64,000 bases of DNA from positions 51,990,264 to 52,054,263 of the forward strand of contig CM036621.1 of the NCBI GenBank assembly GCA_020746105.1, read 5' to 3'. Position numbers and translations under genes: made by a program. Each line of letters begins with the position of its first letter. The stretch's first letter is position 1. Of the stretch, positions 39,301 through 53,950 are shown one piece after another. The notes below the pieces were generated by a model. It did no database searches. It saw only the letters and a list, made by a program, of their open reading frames with translations, and was not told the origin of the DNA. This stretch comes from Trogon surrucura. Its lineage: Eukaryota > Chordata > Aves > Trogoniformes > Trogonidae.

Positions 39301-41880
39301 AAATGAAAGCTCTTCTATAGGAGTGAATGACTACGCTTTTTACACGCCTCAGATATAACTTTTTAGTATGATAATCATGATACTTTATAAAATTATACAT
39401 TATAATCCAATGATATGTTATAAAGATATTAATATTTTATCCATTGCCTGGAGGTGAAAATTCTCCAATAGACATCTATATCACTGTGTCTATCATGTGT
39501 AGGTATAAAATATGCGTATGTCTATATATGTTTATCTCAGCTGAATAACAGAGCCTATCTTGTAGAAACATATGCTGTAGTCCTGATTAACTGCAAGAGC
39601 AGGAGGATGCAACAAACATGGGAGAGTGTGCTTGAGCAAGAGGCTTTTTACAGACTTGTAGGATCCTGGCACAGGCCATAAGAAATTGTATGTTGATGCT
39701 TGTTGTCCTGCACGAGTATCTGAACTGGAAGGAGATTGAATAGCAGTGGTGGCACTTCCAAGCATTTCAGCTGCTTGAACGGAGCTTTTCACATCTAAGC
39801 TCTATTGTTAGAGAGAAGCGTGGATGCCGGGCAACCTGTTACAGAGTAATGGGTCAGTCATCTGTTGTAAGGGTAGTGCTCAGCAAGGATCAGAGAAATA
39901 TCATAGTAATGAAGGTGAAATCTTTAGTGAAGTTTGCAACTACAGTGATACTGTTGGCAGATAACTCATTTCTGAAAATGCAATGGATAGATTTGGATTT
40001 GTTGCTGTGGGCAGCAGGCGTGACAGAATCCCTAAATAACTGCTGTCTGTGCTTAACTGTTGTCCTGCTACACAGTATTTCCTAATCTTTGCAGAGTCAC
40101 TTTTCATGCGGAGCAGTGGCACTATTTGCTTGCTATTTAAATAGTTATTGGTCAATGGCTGGTACTGACTGCAGTTTAAACAAAAATAAACTCTAAGGCC
40201 TTCGATTTAATTGCTTTCTGATGTGCCATACACTGTCAATGAAGCAGGTATCTGTGTTCATGGATAACCTCTGATTTAATCATGATTTTAGAGCAGACAG
40301 CAAAGCCATTCAGCTCTCCAGTTTCTGATTCCGTTTATTACCAATAGATTTGCATTTATGTATCTTCACTTCAGCAAACTCCTTTTTGATATTTCAAGAC
40401 TTACTTACCTCAATTGGTGTAGATTGGTGGTCTCGCTGACTTCGTTAGGGTGACTCAGTGATGTGCGTTTAAGAATGTGAGATCCCTTTCCAGAAGTATG
40501 GCCTCAACATCTTTGTGGATCGTTAAATAGCAATGTACTTGAAGGCAAAAACCAGTAACAACAAAACTATTCCTAGTGTAATATTCACAATCTTGTAGAG
40601 CTTTAAAAGAGGCATGAAAAAATTTCTTCCTGTTAGACCTTATAAGATAAAATCCCAAACAACAAAACCACCTGATCTGGGAATTCCATCAAAATATGGT
40701 GAAATTAAATTGGCCAAGGCCCAGCAAAAAGGCTGTAGGCAAAAAAATGTTATAAACAAAAAGCCTGTATGTTTACCCAGTTTTAATGGAAAGATTTCTT
40801 CTGTTGCTGAGGTGTACCTTATGCTTTGTGTGGTAATATAGGATACAGTTGGATATGTATATAAATACTGCATATTTATGGTTTTATTCTTTTAATTTTT
40901 TATGTATTATTTAAAGAACTTCAGAGAGTACGTGGCTGTTGAATTGAAGATGTTTGTTTAATTGTGTGATTTGAAAATGGATTCAAAATCCATAACAAAA
41001 ATAAGCATATGTACTCTATATACTTCATTTTCTACACTGGTTGTGAGGACGTGTTCCTGCAAAGCTGTGAAAGGAGCTTGCTACATACGTTAGGGATTAA
41101 ATAACTTTTTCATTATTTTATTTTCCCTTTGAACTTATGCATTTTTACCTATCCACTCCTAGGGGGAATTAAATATGTTTACCATAATTCAACTGTATCT
41201 TTTCCTTATGTACACAGTAAGGCAATGATCTCTGGAGAATGTGCTTCTTCTATAAGAGGCTTACAAACAGACGAAAGCATTAAATAATTACACAATTTCC
41301 AGATATTTGAGTGCAGTGAGATCACCTTACATTTGGGACTTTGTTTTTCTTTTTTAATCTGAAATTGAGTTAATCCTGGGTCTTTGGTGGTTTTTAACAT
41401 TTAAAGTATTTCATGCTTTTTAAAAATATCTATTATCTCTTCTCACCTTGTAGTCAAAAGACTTATATAGAGCTTTACCAAATACAATCTATTAGTAAAT
41501 TGCCCTAATTGGCATTGATCATACGATGATTATGTTTTAAAAAATTTGAAAGTTGAGGTATGAATTTGATTTCTGCTGGCATTTTCACTAACTTACAGCT
41601 AGACTGAACAACTTTTCTTCAAGGGACTCCTGTCAAAGTACGAGATTCATCATTGTAAGGTTAATGCGATATAGAAATTTAAAGACGGGAAACCCCAAAG
41701 TGCTGCTGGTTAAGAGACTTGTGTTACATCTGACTAGAACAGGCACACACCGGTACCCGTTCCTATACGTTCTCCATGTGGAACCTCAACCACTATGGCT
41801 CTTTGCCCTGCACTGGCGGTGCTTGCAGTTACCATAAACAGGAGTTGCTGAGTGAGTACATCCAAACACCATGGAGAGAG
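33321..41880. other. Intergenic DNA, no gene seen
   Basis: Chance frames only, none above about 100 codons. A possible MIR relic at 35967 is listed separately. A GC-richer patch at 34160-34560 with several short frames has no recognisable domain, and the AT-rich segment 39350-39450 is low complexity. Confidence 0.55.
35967..35998 (+). repeat. Possible MIR/CORE-SINE relic
   Basis: TGTGATGCTTTCAGTCACTT followed by AGCCTCTTCCTC resembles the MIR core TGTGACCTTGGGCAAGTCACTT followed by AACCTCTC. It is more diverged than the copy at 33261. The match is short, so confidence is moderate. Confidence 0.4.
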
Positions 41881-41934
41881 GATAATCGGCAAAAAGTAAT
41901 CAGAGAGGATAATCGGCAAAAAGTAATCAAAGAG
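41881..41934 (+). repeat. 27-base tandem duplication
   Basis: GATAATCGGCAAAAAGTAAT begins each unit; copies are 41881-41907 and 41908-41934 and differ by one base (CAGAGAG versus CAAAGAG). The six bases before copy 1 (AGAGAG) also match the unit end, consistent with a slippage-type event. Confidence 0.93.
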
Positions 41935-44900
41935 GAAGGGATAACAAGTGCCTTTTTGGATCCCTGTCCCATTTTCCACAGCAGCAGGAAGCAGAATTTT
42001 GCTTTGTGTCTTTCCACCCTAATTGTGGATCGTGACTGCGACTTCACACTGTGCGACGGACTCTCTGTTGGCACTATGTATCTGCTTCTCTGGACCTCTT
42101 AAGGTTTTGGCTGGTAAAGGATTTTACATAAGACATACCAGACTACATCAGCATAAATTATTCTCCTCTACATATAACTCTACAGCTGCTTCTCTGATGT
42201 TGTCACAGATGTTCCTGATGTTCTGCATTTTTAACATGTTTATATATAAGAATGCAGCTGAAGAACTTCAATGGGCAGAGCTGTCACATGCCTGTTGTCA
42301 GATTATGGTGGTCACCGAAGAGCTAGCTCGGGCCCAATGGCAGCCTAGGAATCTCTGTGTTTGGTTTTCAGCTGGACCTCAGGGAGGAAGACAAGACCAT
42401 CTTGGCTGCATGATGGAGATGCCTGCAATGCTTCAGGCAGGGCTGTTTGCTGGCTGAGACTCACAGCACTGTCCCACCATGACTTCTACCACCACCCAGC
42501 ACAGTCTAGAAACACAAGCACCTCCTGCAGCCCTCCCAGTTTGTTTGCCTGATCTTGGACAACTCTTCATTGGTGAAAGGGGGAAAAAGTGGTCATATAT
42601 TTATGTGTATGTAATAATCTGCCTTCTCATGACATCATCTCCATGACTTTGCACCTTGGTGTTATGCTGTAGTGTCTGTGTGCCTCATCAGAGCATCCTT
42701 ATGAGTTGGTGGTCTGGTAGAGGCTTTATCAGCAGATGAGCAGGCAGACAGATGCAGGCGTTCAGTACAGGAGCTGGAATACCTAGAGCAGAGGACTGTC
42801 GAGCTCAGAGGGACGTATTTGTGGAGCTATTCAGTCTTGTGCTTTGTGTCGTGAAGGTGATGGGAGTCACATCGTCCTACTAAATGTCTGTGCAGAACAC
42901 GTTCGCTCTGAATACCGCTGGAGGGATCACAAAAAACACAGTTGCCACCCTACATGTATCAATGCATCCAACAGAGATGTGCAGAGTCAAGACAGTGCCA
43001 TCCTATTCAAAAACCCAAAATTTCTCCTGCTGTGTAGAACTGTGCTCCAGGGACCTCTTTTCGATGCATCATATTGCATGGTCATGTCATGTAAACAGGA
43101 CCCAGACAGCAAAAAATGAGCTTTCTGCTAATTACACATCTTCATTATTGCACGTTTGAATAGTGATAAAATTCAACTGCTGTATACAAGACTGTTTGTC
43201 AAAATAAGGACTACACAAAGAAAACATACAGGATGTGTTTTAATTTTGGTCATCTTCAAAGGCAAATAATTAAGCCAATGAAGAAGATTGCTTTTGCCAT
43301 CCTCAGAAAAAGGAAAGCTGACATATGTCATGTGCCAAAAAGAAAGGAGAACTAGAGCTAAGGTTGTTTAGGAATAATTTTCACAAAACTTTTCCTCTCA
43401 TCTTACAGTCTTCCTCATTATCCATCAGAAAAAAAAAACAAATCACAGCTATTTACGTAGCCTGGATTTTATTTAATTCCCCTCTTTTCCAGCATGACTC
43501 TAGCTCTGGCTGCTTTTAGGACAGTTAGGAAATTAGTTAGCTTCCATGTTAATGTAGTGACTTACGTTTGCAAAGGCAATCAAGAGCTTTACATGGTGTT
43601 CCGAAATACCGGAATTCGATTCACAAACTTTGCCAAAGCTCTATTTCTATTTTGTCTTTATCTGATGTTATCAAGGTTGTTCATGTTCCAAAAATGGATG
43701 AGTTTTAGCAGTAGTTAGCAGTTGGTAATAGGAGTCAAGAAGACCGAGGCTTTTAACACATTCAGAATGTTTAATTTCCCCTCCATCTGATGATAATAAT
43801 TTAACATGTAAAAAAAAATAACACAAAATTATGTGGATTTAAAAAATCCTCCCACACACCTTATGGAATTAAAATACCGTGTGGGCCTGGAACCACGAGT
43901 ATGTTCACTAAGTATGATCTCCAGAAGCACGTTATATTTGAGAAAAAAATTAAATGAAAAATTAATCATAGCTGTTTTATCCAAACACTCCATTTTCCTA
44001 ACATTTTGCTTATGCCCACTAGGTAATCATGCCATTTATGTTTAACTAGAAGTTTTCCTTAGGGTGGTATCTGTAAAATTTAAATAGTTGCTTATTCATT
44101 CAGGGACTTTCTATTATTGGAACATAACATTATGGTAAGTCTTGAAGTATGTCCAAGGAAAGGTCAGGTTTTGCTGAAACTTTCTTATCTGAAGCTTTTT
44201 CACACCAAAATGTATTTAACAGTATAGTCTGCTGTGTATTTTCATAAGGTTGCATGATTTTGGTTGTGTCATGAAGAGCTGGTTGAAAGTCTGGCTTTCC
44301 AAGCAGACTTGGCGCCCAACCAAGCTATATAGTGTGCTTTGCAGAGTCACATAAGAAGCTGACGCAGAAGACATACTGCAGATAAATGTGGGAAATCCTA
44401 TCTGCTTCATCATCCAGTAGATGTGAGAGGAATAAAAAAGCAAAATCCAAACCCTTCTCTGAGACATTTTTAGGAAGCAATGTGATGAATATGTATTATA
44501 AATGCTTTTTTTGATATTTTTTTTTTTTTTGAGTATGGCGGGTGGCACTCAGAAGTGGTTAAAACAATACAGGATAGATACAGCTTTAATGTGTTCAGGA
44601 ATACGTATGTTCCCGCATTTTACTAATAAAAAGCCTTTTTAAGTCTACCTAACAAAAATATGACCACAGAAAACTATTCCTTTTAATGGTATTGGTAGTG
44701 GTGTATAAATGAGAACGGTACATGTTATAGTATAGATACAGTAGTAAATAATCCTATGCTGACTGTTACAACAACTATTTTAGATTTGAATCTCAGAAAT
44801 AGATTAGGTTAGAAACACTAGGACATTTGCTACAGCCCCTCATCTTAAAATGCTGTCCATTATGCACGCAGAAATTTCAAGTGCTGCTTGTCTCCCCTAT

Positions 44901-47900
44901 TCGCAGAGACCATACATGGATGCTGAACATGCCAGCATCCTTTGCAAATGCTTTTTGGATTGTCCCTACATAAATATATTGCAATATGAAATGTATACAA
45001 TTTGTGCTAAAATTTACTCATTTTCTTGATGAAAGGGACAACGTTGCTCACAGTGAACACTCTCAAAATCTGAGTTGATCTGAAAATAACCTTGTGGTTG
45101 GTAAAGCTTAGAAATGTAATAAAATATGCGGGATTTTTTAACTACAGTTTCAGGATACAAAAGTCAGTGAGGAGATGCAGAATGACATGGAAAAGAGGCA
45201 CTTACAAAATACAAATATTTCCGAACCAGATATTTCATACAGCGGTGGTGACTCGTAGTATAGACCCTTTATGATGCAGTTAGACAGCACTAAAGAATTC
45301 ATTTAAAAACAAATTTATCAATGACGCTTTTGTACTATGTATACTTTGACAGGTTTCATTCATAAGTCTCATACACTAAGAGCGTTTTGTGAGATATCAT
45401 TAAAGAAGCAGTAAAAAGATATAGTTAACTGTGAGGAGATTTTGCCAAAAAACATTCTCTGAAGAAGACAGTCATGCACAGCAAACCAGAAATACGCTAT
45501 TTTTAAGTGGGTTTGTATATAGAAAGCATCTTCAGGAAGAAGAGATGGAATTTTATCTTCCCTAGCTATACGCCCGTTGTTAAGGTATTTTTATCGTGTA
45601 TTGCAATCTAACGTTAGATCACATATGAGGGGGTTTGCACATTCCTTTCTCGTTTCTGTTAGGAAATTAAATCCTGATAAGGTTCTATATGATGTCTCTT
45701 ATCTCACTGTAGAGTAGCAATTTAAAGACCAGAAACACATTATTTTTCATCCTTGTGATCCAATTTTGCCCACTGGAGTTGGTTTCCTGCTGCTGTTTTC
45801 ATGAGGTCATAAAATGTGTTGTCCAAAACCCACTTAGTTCATGGCTATCCTTCAGTTCAAGGAAAATTCTGTTAAATTCAAAACACATGGTTGCAATTTT
45901 GAGCAGAAATTGGCTTCCTGCTAATAAATTATTACAAACTCTATTTGGTTTTCTCTCAGCTTTCTCATTCCTCGTACAAAGGGTGAGCAAACTGCAGATG
46001 AGAAATGATAAGAGAACCTATTTTTTGAAATGAAGCATCCGTTACAGTCAAATTGACTGAACTGAAAATTAAGCAATGAGAAAAACAAATTGTGGCTGTG
46101 AGGAATCCGCGATGCTGATATGGAATATAGCAGGGGCTCGCCAGCCCTGATGGGAAAAAATAAGGGCAGGCTGGAGTATCAGTGTCAGCCCTTACTAGAG
46201 AACCTCCACCAGTATGAAACAAGAAGATGGAGACTATCAAGGAGCAGTGACATAGACACATGTTTATATTCAATCTCATTTTGCAGTAGCATTCCTTGAA
46301 CATTATTTTTGTTCTCAAAGCCTCTCAACTAGACGATTTTTCTACAACTCTGGCTTTTCAACCTTTAAGGTGTTCTTAAGAAACTATTCATGTTTTGCAC
46401 TCTGAAAAAAACACAAAGTACATAATGGAGATGAATATCCAGCCAAAGAACTTAAATTGTGTCTTTAGGAGGTGATCTTTAAGTATAATCTGCCTGCAAG
46501 TAGATTACACTTTTGGTCATTTAGATATAAATATACTTTTATAAGAGAATTTTCTGCTCTGGAAAGTGAGTGAAGGGAATTTAGAGAAGATGTACAAAAA
46601 TGACTGAGAAGCTCAAGGAATCAATTTATGTTTAAGAATTGAAGTAATGAAAATAAAGCTTTTGCAGCAGAAGCCATAGGGATACAGCGACTTCAGTGCC
46701 CTGCGGTAATGCATGAGTATTTGTAAAGAGGAAGAGAAAAGCTTGAAGATTATTTGATTTCAGTGTTAGGCCGCATAATTGATGGGATTTTCAAGCTGAC
46801 AAAAGTATAACAGTGAAGACATTTAAAAGCGGCAAGTTTAGACGACGAATAGGGGTGTGGGACCCTCTTGGCAGTGGCCGAGTCTGCCAGGCTCAGTCTT
46901 AATAAACTCAAGGTACAAAGCCCAAGATCTGCTTTGAAAGGCACAGGGTGGGTTTCTTTGTTGAGTTTTTCCTCGGTTTTTTTTCTTTTTTCCTTCTTGT
47001 TTTCAAGCTAATTCCAGATCAGCCAATTTGAATATATCATATTTAATCTAGAGTTGTGAGAATTTCAGTGCAAATGGTTTGTGTTGTTTCTTTTTTCTTT
47101 CTGCATGTTTTGTTTTAATGTTTTTGTTTTACAGCAAGTTCATTTTTCCTGTAAAAAGTATACAGCACACCCATTCTCAAGGAATAGTTGAGGTTTAGAT
47201 TGTTTTGACTTTGCAAACATTTTTTACTTCCTTTCCTGTTTATTTTTTGGATTTTGAATGCATCAGGGTCATTTGTTGTAATGAGAATTCCAAGGTTCAG
47301 GTTAGTTCAAGGGCAATTTAATATATTTAGGAGTCAAGTGATATTGGGGTGTACATAACAGTAACGAAAGTGGGAAATTAAGCTCGTAAGTCTGTGTGCA
47401 TGTATATGTGTGTGTATATATACGTATGCATACACTGTGACATGATTAGGCAAAGAAAGAAGTGGAAATTGGTCTTTTAAAATCAAAGAAGTTTGGGTTT
47501 GGTGGCCCTCTCCATTTTCTTCCCATCAGGAAGATCTGAAGGACCATGTGAACATAGTCACAGAGCTGAAAATTCTTGAAGCTACCTAACCCATTTTTCC
47601 ACTCAAATAAAAAATAAATGAGGTCAGAATTGTTATTATTTTAATTAAATTAATTTGAAGTCATTAAAAGTAACGGTACTTCATCCTCCCGTCTTGGAGA
47701 TGAGAATGACTGTTAATTCAGGGTTCAGCAATACAAGAGCAATAGAACTCCAAGGCAACTCACAAATTGGATGAAAAAACAACTGCTCGTGTTGCTGCCT
47801 GGGCACAGATTTTCAGCTTACCCATGGCAGTTGCCTTGATACTGCTATTAATAGTATTTTGCCTTGTCTTCTGATTACACAGGTTTTACAGATACCCAGG

Positions 47901-50900
47901 AAAATGTACACTTAGATAAAACTTAGCATGATTTATATAGCTTGAGCTAATGAGTAAGTTTTTACTTAATTAAATGAATTATGTAGACATTTTTTAATTG
48001 TCAAAATGCCAAAACCGATATGCTGGGCTTTGGAAATCCTTTCTATTTTTAGAACAATACTGACTTTGTTTCTTATAATGAAATGTTTTCAGGCTAGTAA
48101 TCTATAATATGCTCAAAGCTACTTTGATATGGCTGTCTTTAATTAATCATGTAAGTTATGAACATTTTGAAAGTTGGATTACATTTTTTTGATAGTATTT
48201 TAACATGCTTATTTATAATTCTGTTCTTTCGCTACAGCAGACAGATTGGTAAGTCATTAGTTATTAAGGAAAAAATATATAATTGTTCTAATGAGTAAAC
48301 AGGGCCTTTCACACAGTAAGTTGATAGTGTTAAGCACCACTCAGGAGGGCCATGATGAGTACTTCAAGACTGTTACTGTACTGCATGTATCTACCTGTAT
48401 TTAAATCATAAGTCATAAAAATTGTGGGGGTTTAAAATTATTTTGATGATGTATGATGCAGCTTATACATATTCCTGTGAGGAGTTCTACAGCCATTTTA
48501 AGCTGTACAGTAAAAAAAGTAAATTAACCATAAAAGTCTATTCAGATAAAATCAGGAGATGAAACTTTGGTGCAGAATAGTAAACCGTATTACAAATATA
48601 CTTCTCCAGCATGTATTTAATATTCTGCTGTGTTTTGGCATTGTTAGAACAAGTGCCTGTGCAAGTGAACCAATTAATGCCTGATGTGATTTATAGTGTT
48701 TTAAATTGAGAGGTTGTGACAATAAATATTGTTAAGGGGGGTTGATTTTTCAGATGAGGCCAAACATTCCCATTCTGAAGATTGGTTCTCACCGAAATGT
48801 GTAATATTAGGAAAGTAAACATATATTTTTTATTTTCATTTTCACTCTCTTCTGTGACAATTACAGATCACATGAGAAAGGAAGCCATAATAGTGTTTCA
48901 TATATTGAACTCAATGAAATGTACTAAAATATTAATCACTGCAGTTTTTTCCCTGGTGGGTGTCAGTTTCTATTGGCTCGTTCAAGAACAATATAGAGCT
49001 ACTTTCTGACTTGTCACCAGTGTCACCCCAGCTCTCTTCAGCTTTTACGTAGAGAAAATTATGCTGTTCACCTGAGTGCTAAAGAAGCAAACGGTGTTTA
49101 AGATTAATTTTAGAGTCAGCCTTTTGCACAATGTTTTAACTTTTTTGTCTTCCATCCTTTAACAAATTTTAGAAACTATTTATTTATACTTTCCTGACTG
49201 TGACATAGATACGAGTGAATATATACCTTTCTGGTGTTGTGCAGGCATACATAGGTAGGTATATGTGTTCACACACATGAAAATACATGTATAGAGACAC
49301 AATTAATGATGCCTGAATGAGTGAATGAATGCTGGTCGTGTTCTGAGTTCTTCTATCAGTTCTCCTGGTCGTCTTGATCTCATTACCACCACCCAGTGGA
49401 AAAGCTTGGAGCTAATGTCAAGACCTGAAGTGAACTTCAGGACTTCTTCCCCTGCAGATACCTACAACTTCAGTAAATGCACCCAAGATCATTGTAAGTG
49501 AAGTTTCCTATTGTCTGTGGAAGACTTTGGATCAGTTCTTTTAACTCTGAAAAAAGGTGTGTGGATATCGGCAAAGAAAATAGTCTGCTTCTGACAAATG
49601 GCCACAACCCATTGTAGATCTCAGAACATACCCTATTCCTATTTATTCACTAATGCGCTTTTGTTTACCACGTTTTCTCCCGATGCCTTGTTTATTTTGG
49701 TTAAAATCCTTTCATTTCTTAAGTATCTTTGAAGCATTGTATTCTTTATCAAAGCAAGTTTTGACTGGTTAAAATTAAATGAAAAAATTTAATTGGTAAA
49801 AATTAGAACTTGGTGTTCATTATGTAGTCAGCTCCCTTTCCAGAAAAGTATGAGGCTCTGCAGGGTTGCTTGAAAGCTCTTTAGATACTGCTTGTGGAGT
49901 TAATGTCTCATTGACTTTACTATTGTGTCAGCTATGTAACCCATCTGATGGATTTTGGGAAGTTTTGTCTGGTGACTCTGTGGAAGTGCACCCATTCTGC
50001 GGTCTTTCCGCATTTTAAGCGTTTTTGCTGAGTTTTTCCACGCTGTCCCTGAAAAAAAAATTGTTCCTTGCATGGTTCTGCTAGATTGTTACAGAAGTGA
50101 AGCTGAAGGGGATTTTATGTAGAAGTCAGTTGTGAAAAATGGAGGTATTGCGTTTGGTGAGATTTTTCTTATGTGGTTTTTTTTTCATAATTTGATTTAA
50201 TTTGTTCTGTTTATTTGGTTTTGACTTTTGGGTTGAGTGGATGTTGGGAAACTGTAATAACATCGCAGGTCATTCTCAGGATTCATTTACCAGTCACTGG
50301 CTCCATTTCATTTTTGCATAGAACCAGTCTTGAAGCATGTACGATGGAATATTTACTTGTAAGGTAGTATTTAACATAGCAGAGTGAATTGCATTTCCAG
50401 TGTTTGAAACTGGCAATAGTTGCTTTTGCAGAGGGTTTTTCTACCTTGGCTGGACCGTGCGCTGCTTCCTGGCCTTTGTAACAAAGTCTGCTGTTATTTA
50501 ATGCTTTTGTGGTACAATCAGTTACTTGTTGGTGTTACCTCATATTCGGAGTGTTATTTGCAAATTTTTTGTGTTTTTGTTTTTTTGGTTTTTGTTGTTA
50601 GGGAGGGATAAGGGAAGAGAAAAAAGAAAAAATGCAGATGGGCTGCTGGGGAAATTCTGAAGCATAGACATTAAGAACGGAAAATACAGAGAACAGTGTA
50701 TTTGATTCAGTAACAACAGCAAGTGTTGGGTGTTTGGTGGGTTTTTTTTTTTCCCAATAAAGCAGACAGTGGAATAGAAGGGGCAAAAAAAGTATTTGCA
50801 TCTCTTACACTCATGAATTTGTTCAGGGCTAGATATAGACGCTATGTGGATATGTGAAAAGAGCGAGGGGGTGATTCCTGCCAGACTGCTTAAAATTATG

Positions 50901-53562
50901 TGCTTTGGAGGGCTGAAGGAGCAAAACAAACCAAAACAAATACAGAGTGTTTTAATAAATCCTTGTTGCTACTTCTGGGATCAAGCAGAAATATTCATTT
51001 CAGCCTTTGCAGTTCTCTTCCTGTGACTTTTTGAGGCCTCAGGCTACAGCCCACAATTTGACTGCATGCTATGGGGCTTTAAGTCACTATTGCCTTTCCT
51101 CAGCTTTTGCTCCACTTAGCTCATACGTTGATATAGGGAACCCACTCTGATACTCTTCACATACAGTGAAGGATGTGCTAAGGAATGAGGCTACCAGAGT
51201 GTCCCAGTTTCCTTTTCTCTAGCTGCACCGCCCCCATAGCTGATGAATGAATGCAGTTGTAATATAATGTATAACAAGTATTACACTATAATGGCCTTAA
51301 AAGGTGCACAGGATACTCCCATTTTGCCATCAGCTTAATGCAAGGATGACAGACATCTGCAACAGGGAAAAAACATCTAAGGACAAGTGGAAAGAAAATG
51401 GGAGGGGAAAAAAAGAAAAGGGAAAAAAAAAGGATTAAACAGAGACTGAAAGTGCAGGAGATGGTAAAAAGGGTAAAAAGGTGTGCCTCAGACAGCAGAT
51501 TACTTACAGGGAGATATTCTTAGGATAAACTGAGTTTTATTGAATTCAATAAGAATTGCTGTGGGAGCTGAATTGAGTTTCTTGTGACTTACGGCACAGA
51601 TATTTCTTTCTATCCTTGAAGGATGTTTCAATAGTGACTGAATGATTTCTCAGGATATATTCACTTGATAACATATACTCTGCCACGCTTTAAAGACTGT
51701 TGACCAAAAGGAGGTTGTTTATATTGTTGCATGCATTTTTCTGGATTATCCCAGGCCTATTTCTTGAATTATTAATATAATTAAATATTAAAATCTAAAA
51801 TACCGAGTATTGTCATAGGCAGAAAGCCAGTAGAATGTATGTGAATTAGTGTAATTCATTTACTGGCTTAGTCCACAAGCTTTCCAGCATGTCTCTTGAA
51901 TCCATAACCTGTTTCTTGAGTTGACATCTGCAATTTTATGCAGGAACAACTCCTTGAAGAATTTTCCAAATAGGAAGTATCAGAAAGAATAAGAGAATGA
52001 GTAAATCAGCAGCACTGATTATTATTGTATGGCAGAGATTTAAATAAATAGCAGTATACACAGTTCAAAACCCAGATACTTACCCAGGGGAAGAGGACAG
52101 AGACAGAAATAGGTAAGACTGATGGTATGTAGGAGCCATGGGCCAAGAGGATGATGACATTAGCAGTTGATTAATATTTAAAAAAAAATAAAATATTTGG
52201 AAAGGAAGCAGTATCTTGAGCCTGTGTGATCACAATAGAGAAACAGAATGAAGCAGGAAAAGTACAGTGAAGGATTAAAGGAAGACATACAAGGAAAATT
52301 GGAGAAACTGGAGATAGCAAAATATCAGAGAAGCCTCTGGAGGGGAGGAAAAAAAACCAATCAGATTAGGTAGGAGTAGAAAATGTATATTTTGTTTATT
52401 AGATGCTATTTATTACAACTTGTCATTTTGTTATAAAGTGCTTTGTAAGAATCAAGAGGTCTTTAGTTACCTTTTTTTTTTTTCCTCCTTTAATAGAGGC
52501 AGACAAGAATCTTCATTAGCAGAAGCTATGGCAACTTTTAAAGCTGTTTTGGGCATTCACATTCATTACAAAGCACGTTGATTCTTTCAGACATGAGTTG
52601 GGGGAGTAGATTATTTCTCTTTGGCAGTTATAACAGTTATAACACATTTCCCAAGTCCTCAGACTCCAACAAGAATGTGCCAGTGGTGCCTGCACACGTC
52701 TGAAAGGCCAGAGAGCAGCTGTACAACCCTGAAAGGGCCCATGTCTGGTTGGAGCAGGTGTAAACGTGTTGTCAAGGTGTGACGGAATGGTCAGTGCAAG
52801 GATTTTGGAGCAAAATATTCTGATTCTCTGAAATGGTGGATGCGCCATGTATACTGTCTGTGAAGAGTCTCACTGCCAGTTAGAAGGGTTCTGACATATC
52901 AGTAATATTATATTTAGAAGGCTGAAAATATAATTGTTCCAGTCCAAGTTCATCTATATTTCTTCCTAGGAAAGATTGCACAATTTTATGTCTTTTTACT
53001 ATGCTATCCTACCTAAACTGCTGATGTTTTTGAGAGAACCACACCCGTCATCCTGTTTGAAATGAGAACTGAGCCTTGAATGTGCTGTGTTGCTAAATCT
53101 ATCAAATATTTACAATATTAACTTCATATAAATGTAAATATCAACTTGCTCATATAAATATAAACTTGCTGGTTATTTGTGTATGTATCCATACATCCTC
53201 ATAAGCAGAAAAATAGTGTTGTATGTGCGTGTACATTTTCACCCATTTTTTTGGATGTAACAAGAAGCAGCAATTTCTGATCTCTCACCTGTGTCTCAGC
53301 TGTCAAAACTTTCCACTTTTCACCATTTCTGTGATTCCTTCCGAAGTACTGAAAATGCTGAAGGAAGACTGGCAGCTGTCAAAATTTACTATTCACTGTG
53401 TATGAAGGGAAGGAATGATAGAAAATGCTTATCGGAGGAATGCTTATCTCATAAACTGGGTCTTCCTTCATCAAGGATACAAACCTCAAAGTCAGGAATT
53501 TCTGCCAGGAAAGTGTTTGTCCCTCCGAATTTTCTGGAAGCAGCTCCTTAAGTTTGGGTAAG
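41935..53562. other. Intergenic DNA, no gene seen
   Basis: No recognised gene. The longest frames (144 codons plus at 42023-42457; 129 codons minus at 50540-50929; 117 codons minus at 45965-46318) lack any known domain. A TG/TA tract lies at 47395-47434, and an imperfect duplication of CATATAAAT...AACTTGCT lies near 53127-53172. The complex, homeodomain-motif-like sequence around 48100-48240 (TTTAATTAATCATG) might be a regulatory element, but that is a guess. Confidence 0.55.
47395..47434. repeat. TG/TA imperfect microsatellite
   Basis: Alternating GTGCATGTATATGTG, GTGTATATA and CGTATGCATAC steps. A simple alternating purine-pyrimidine repeat. Confidence 0.75.
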
Positions 53563-53950
53563 AGAGCAGGGGTTGTTTAGCCTGGAGAAGGCTTCAGGGA
53601 GACCTTATTGCTGCCTTTCAGTACTTTAAGGGAACGTGTAAGAAAGATGAGGGCAATCTTTTTAGCATGGCCTGTTGTGACAGAACAAGGAGTAATGATT
53701 TCAAACTAAAAGAGGATAGATTTAGACTGGATATGAGGAAGAAATCTTTTTATAAGTGCGGCGAAACACTGATACAGGTTGCCCAAAGGAGGTGGTGGAC
53801 GCCCCATCCCTGGAGACATGCAAGGTCAGGCTTGATGGGGCTCTGAGCACCCTGATCTGGTTAAAGATGTCCCTGCTCACTGCAGGGGGGTTGTACTAGA
53901 TGACCTCTAAAAGTCCGTTCCAACACAACACTCACAATGATTCTATGATA
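53563..53950 (+). mobile_element. CR1 LINE 3' fragment near the ZNF804A promoter
   Basis: About 390 bases of CR1, starting GAGCAGGGGTTGTTTAGCCT and continuing through the ORF2 C-terminal region, GAGGTGGTGGACGCCCCATC and the 3' UTR TACTAGATGACCTCTAAAAG, ending with GATTCTATGATA. The coding part is decayed by small deletions, including a missing segment in the EKRRL region and a frame break near 53755. It is the same subfamily type as the copies at 15030 and 20111. It ends about 400 bases before the upstream TATA box at 54345, making it the transposon nearest to the gene. Confidence 0.92.

Noticed and set aside
42023..42457. 144-codon plus-strand frame
   Set aside because: No recognisable domain. 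Length is within what chance gives over 64 kb in six frames.
44510..44531. Poly-T run, also near 61908-61924
   Set aside because: Simple homopolymer tracts without an adjoining retrocopy; not evidence of a processed pseudogene.
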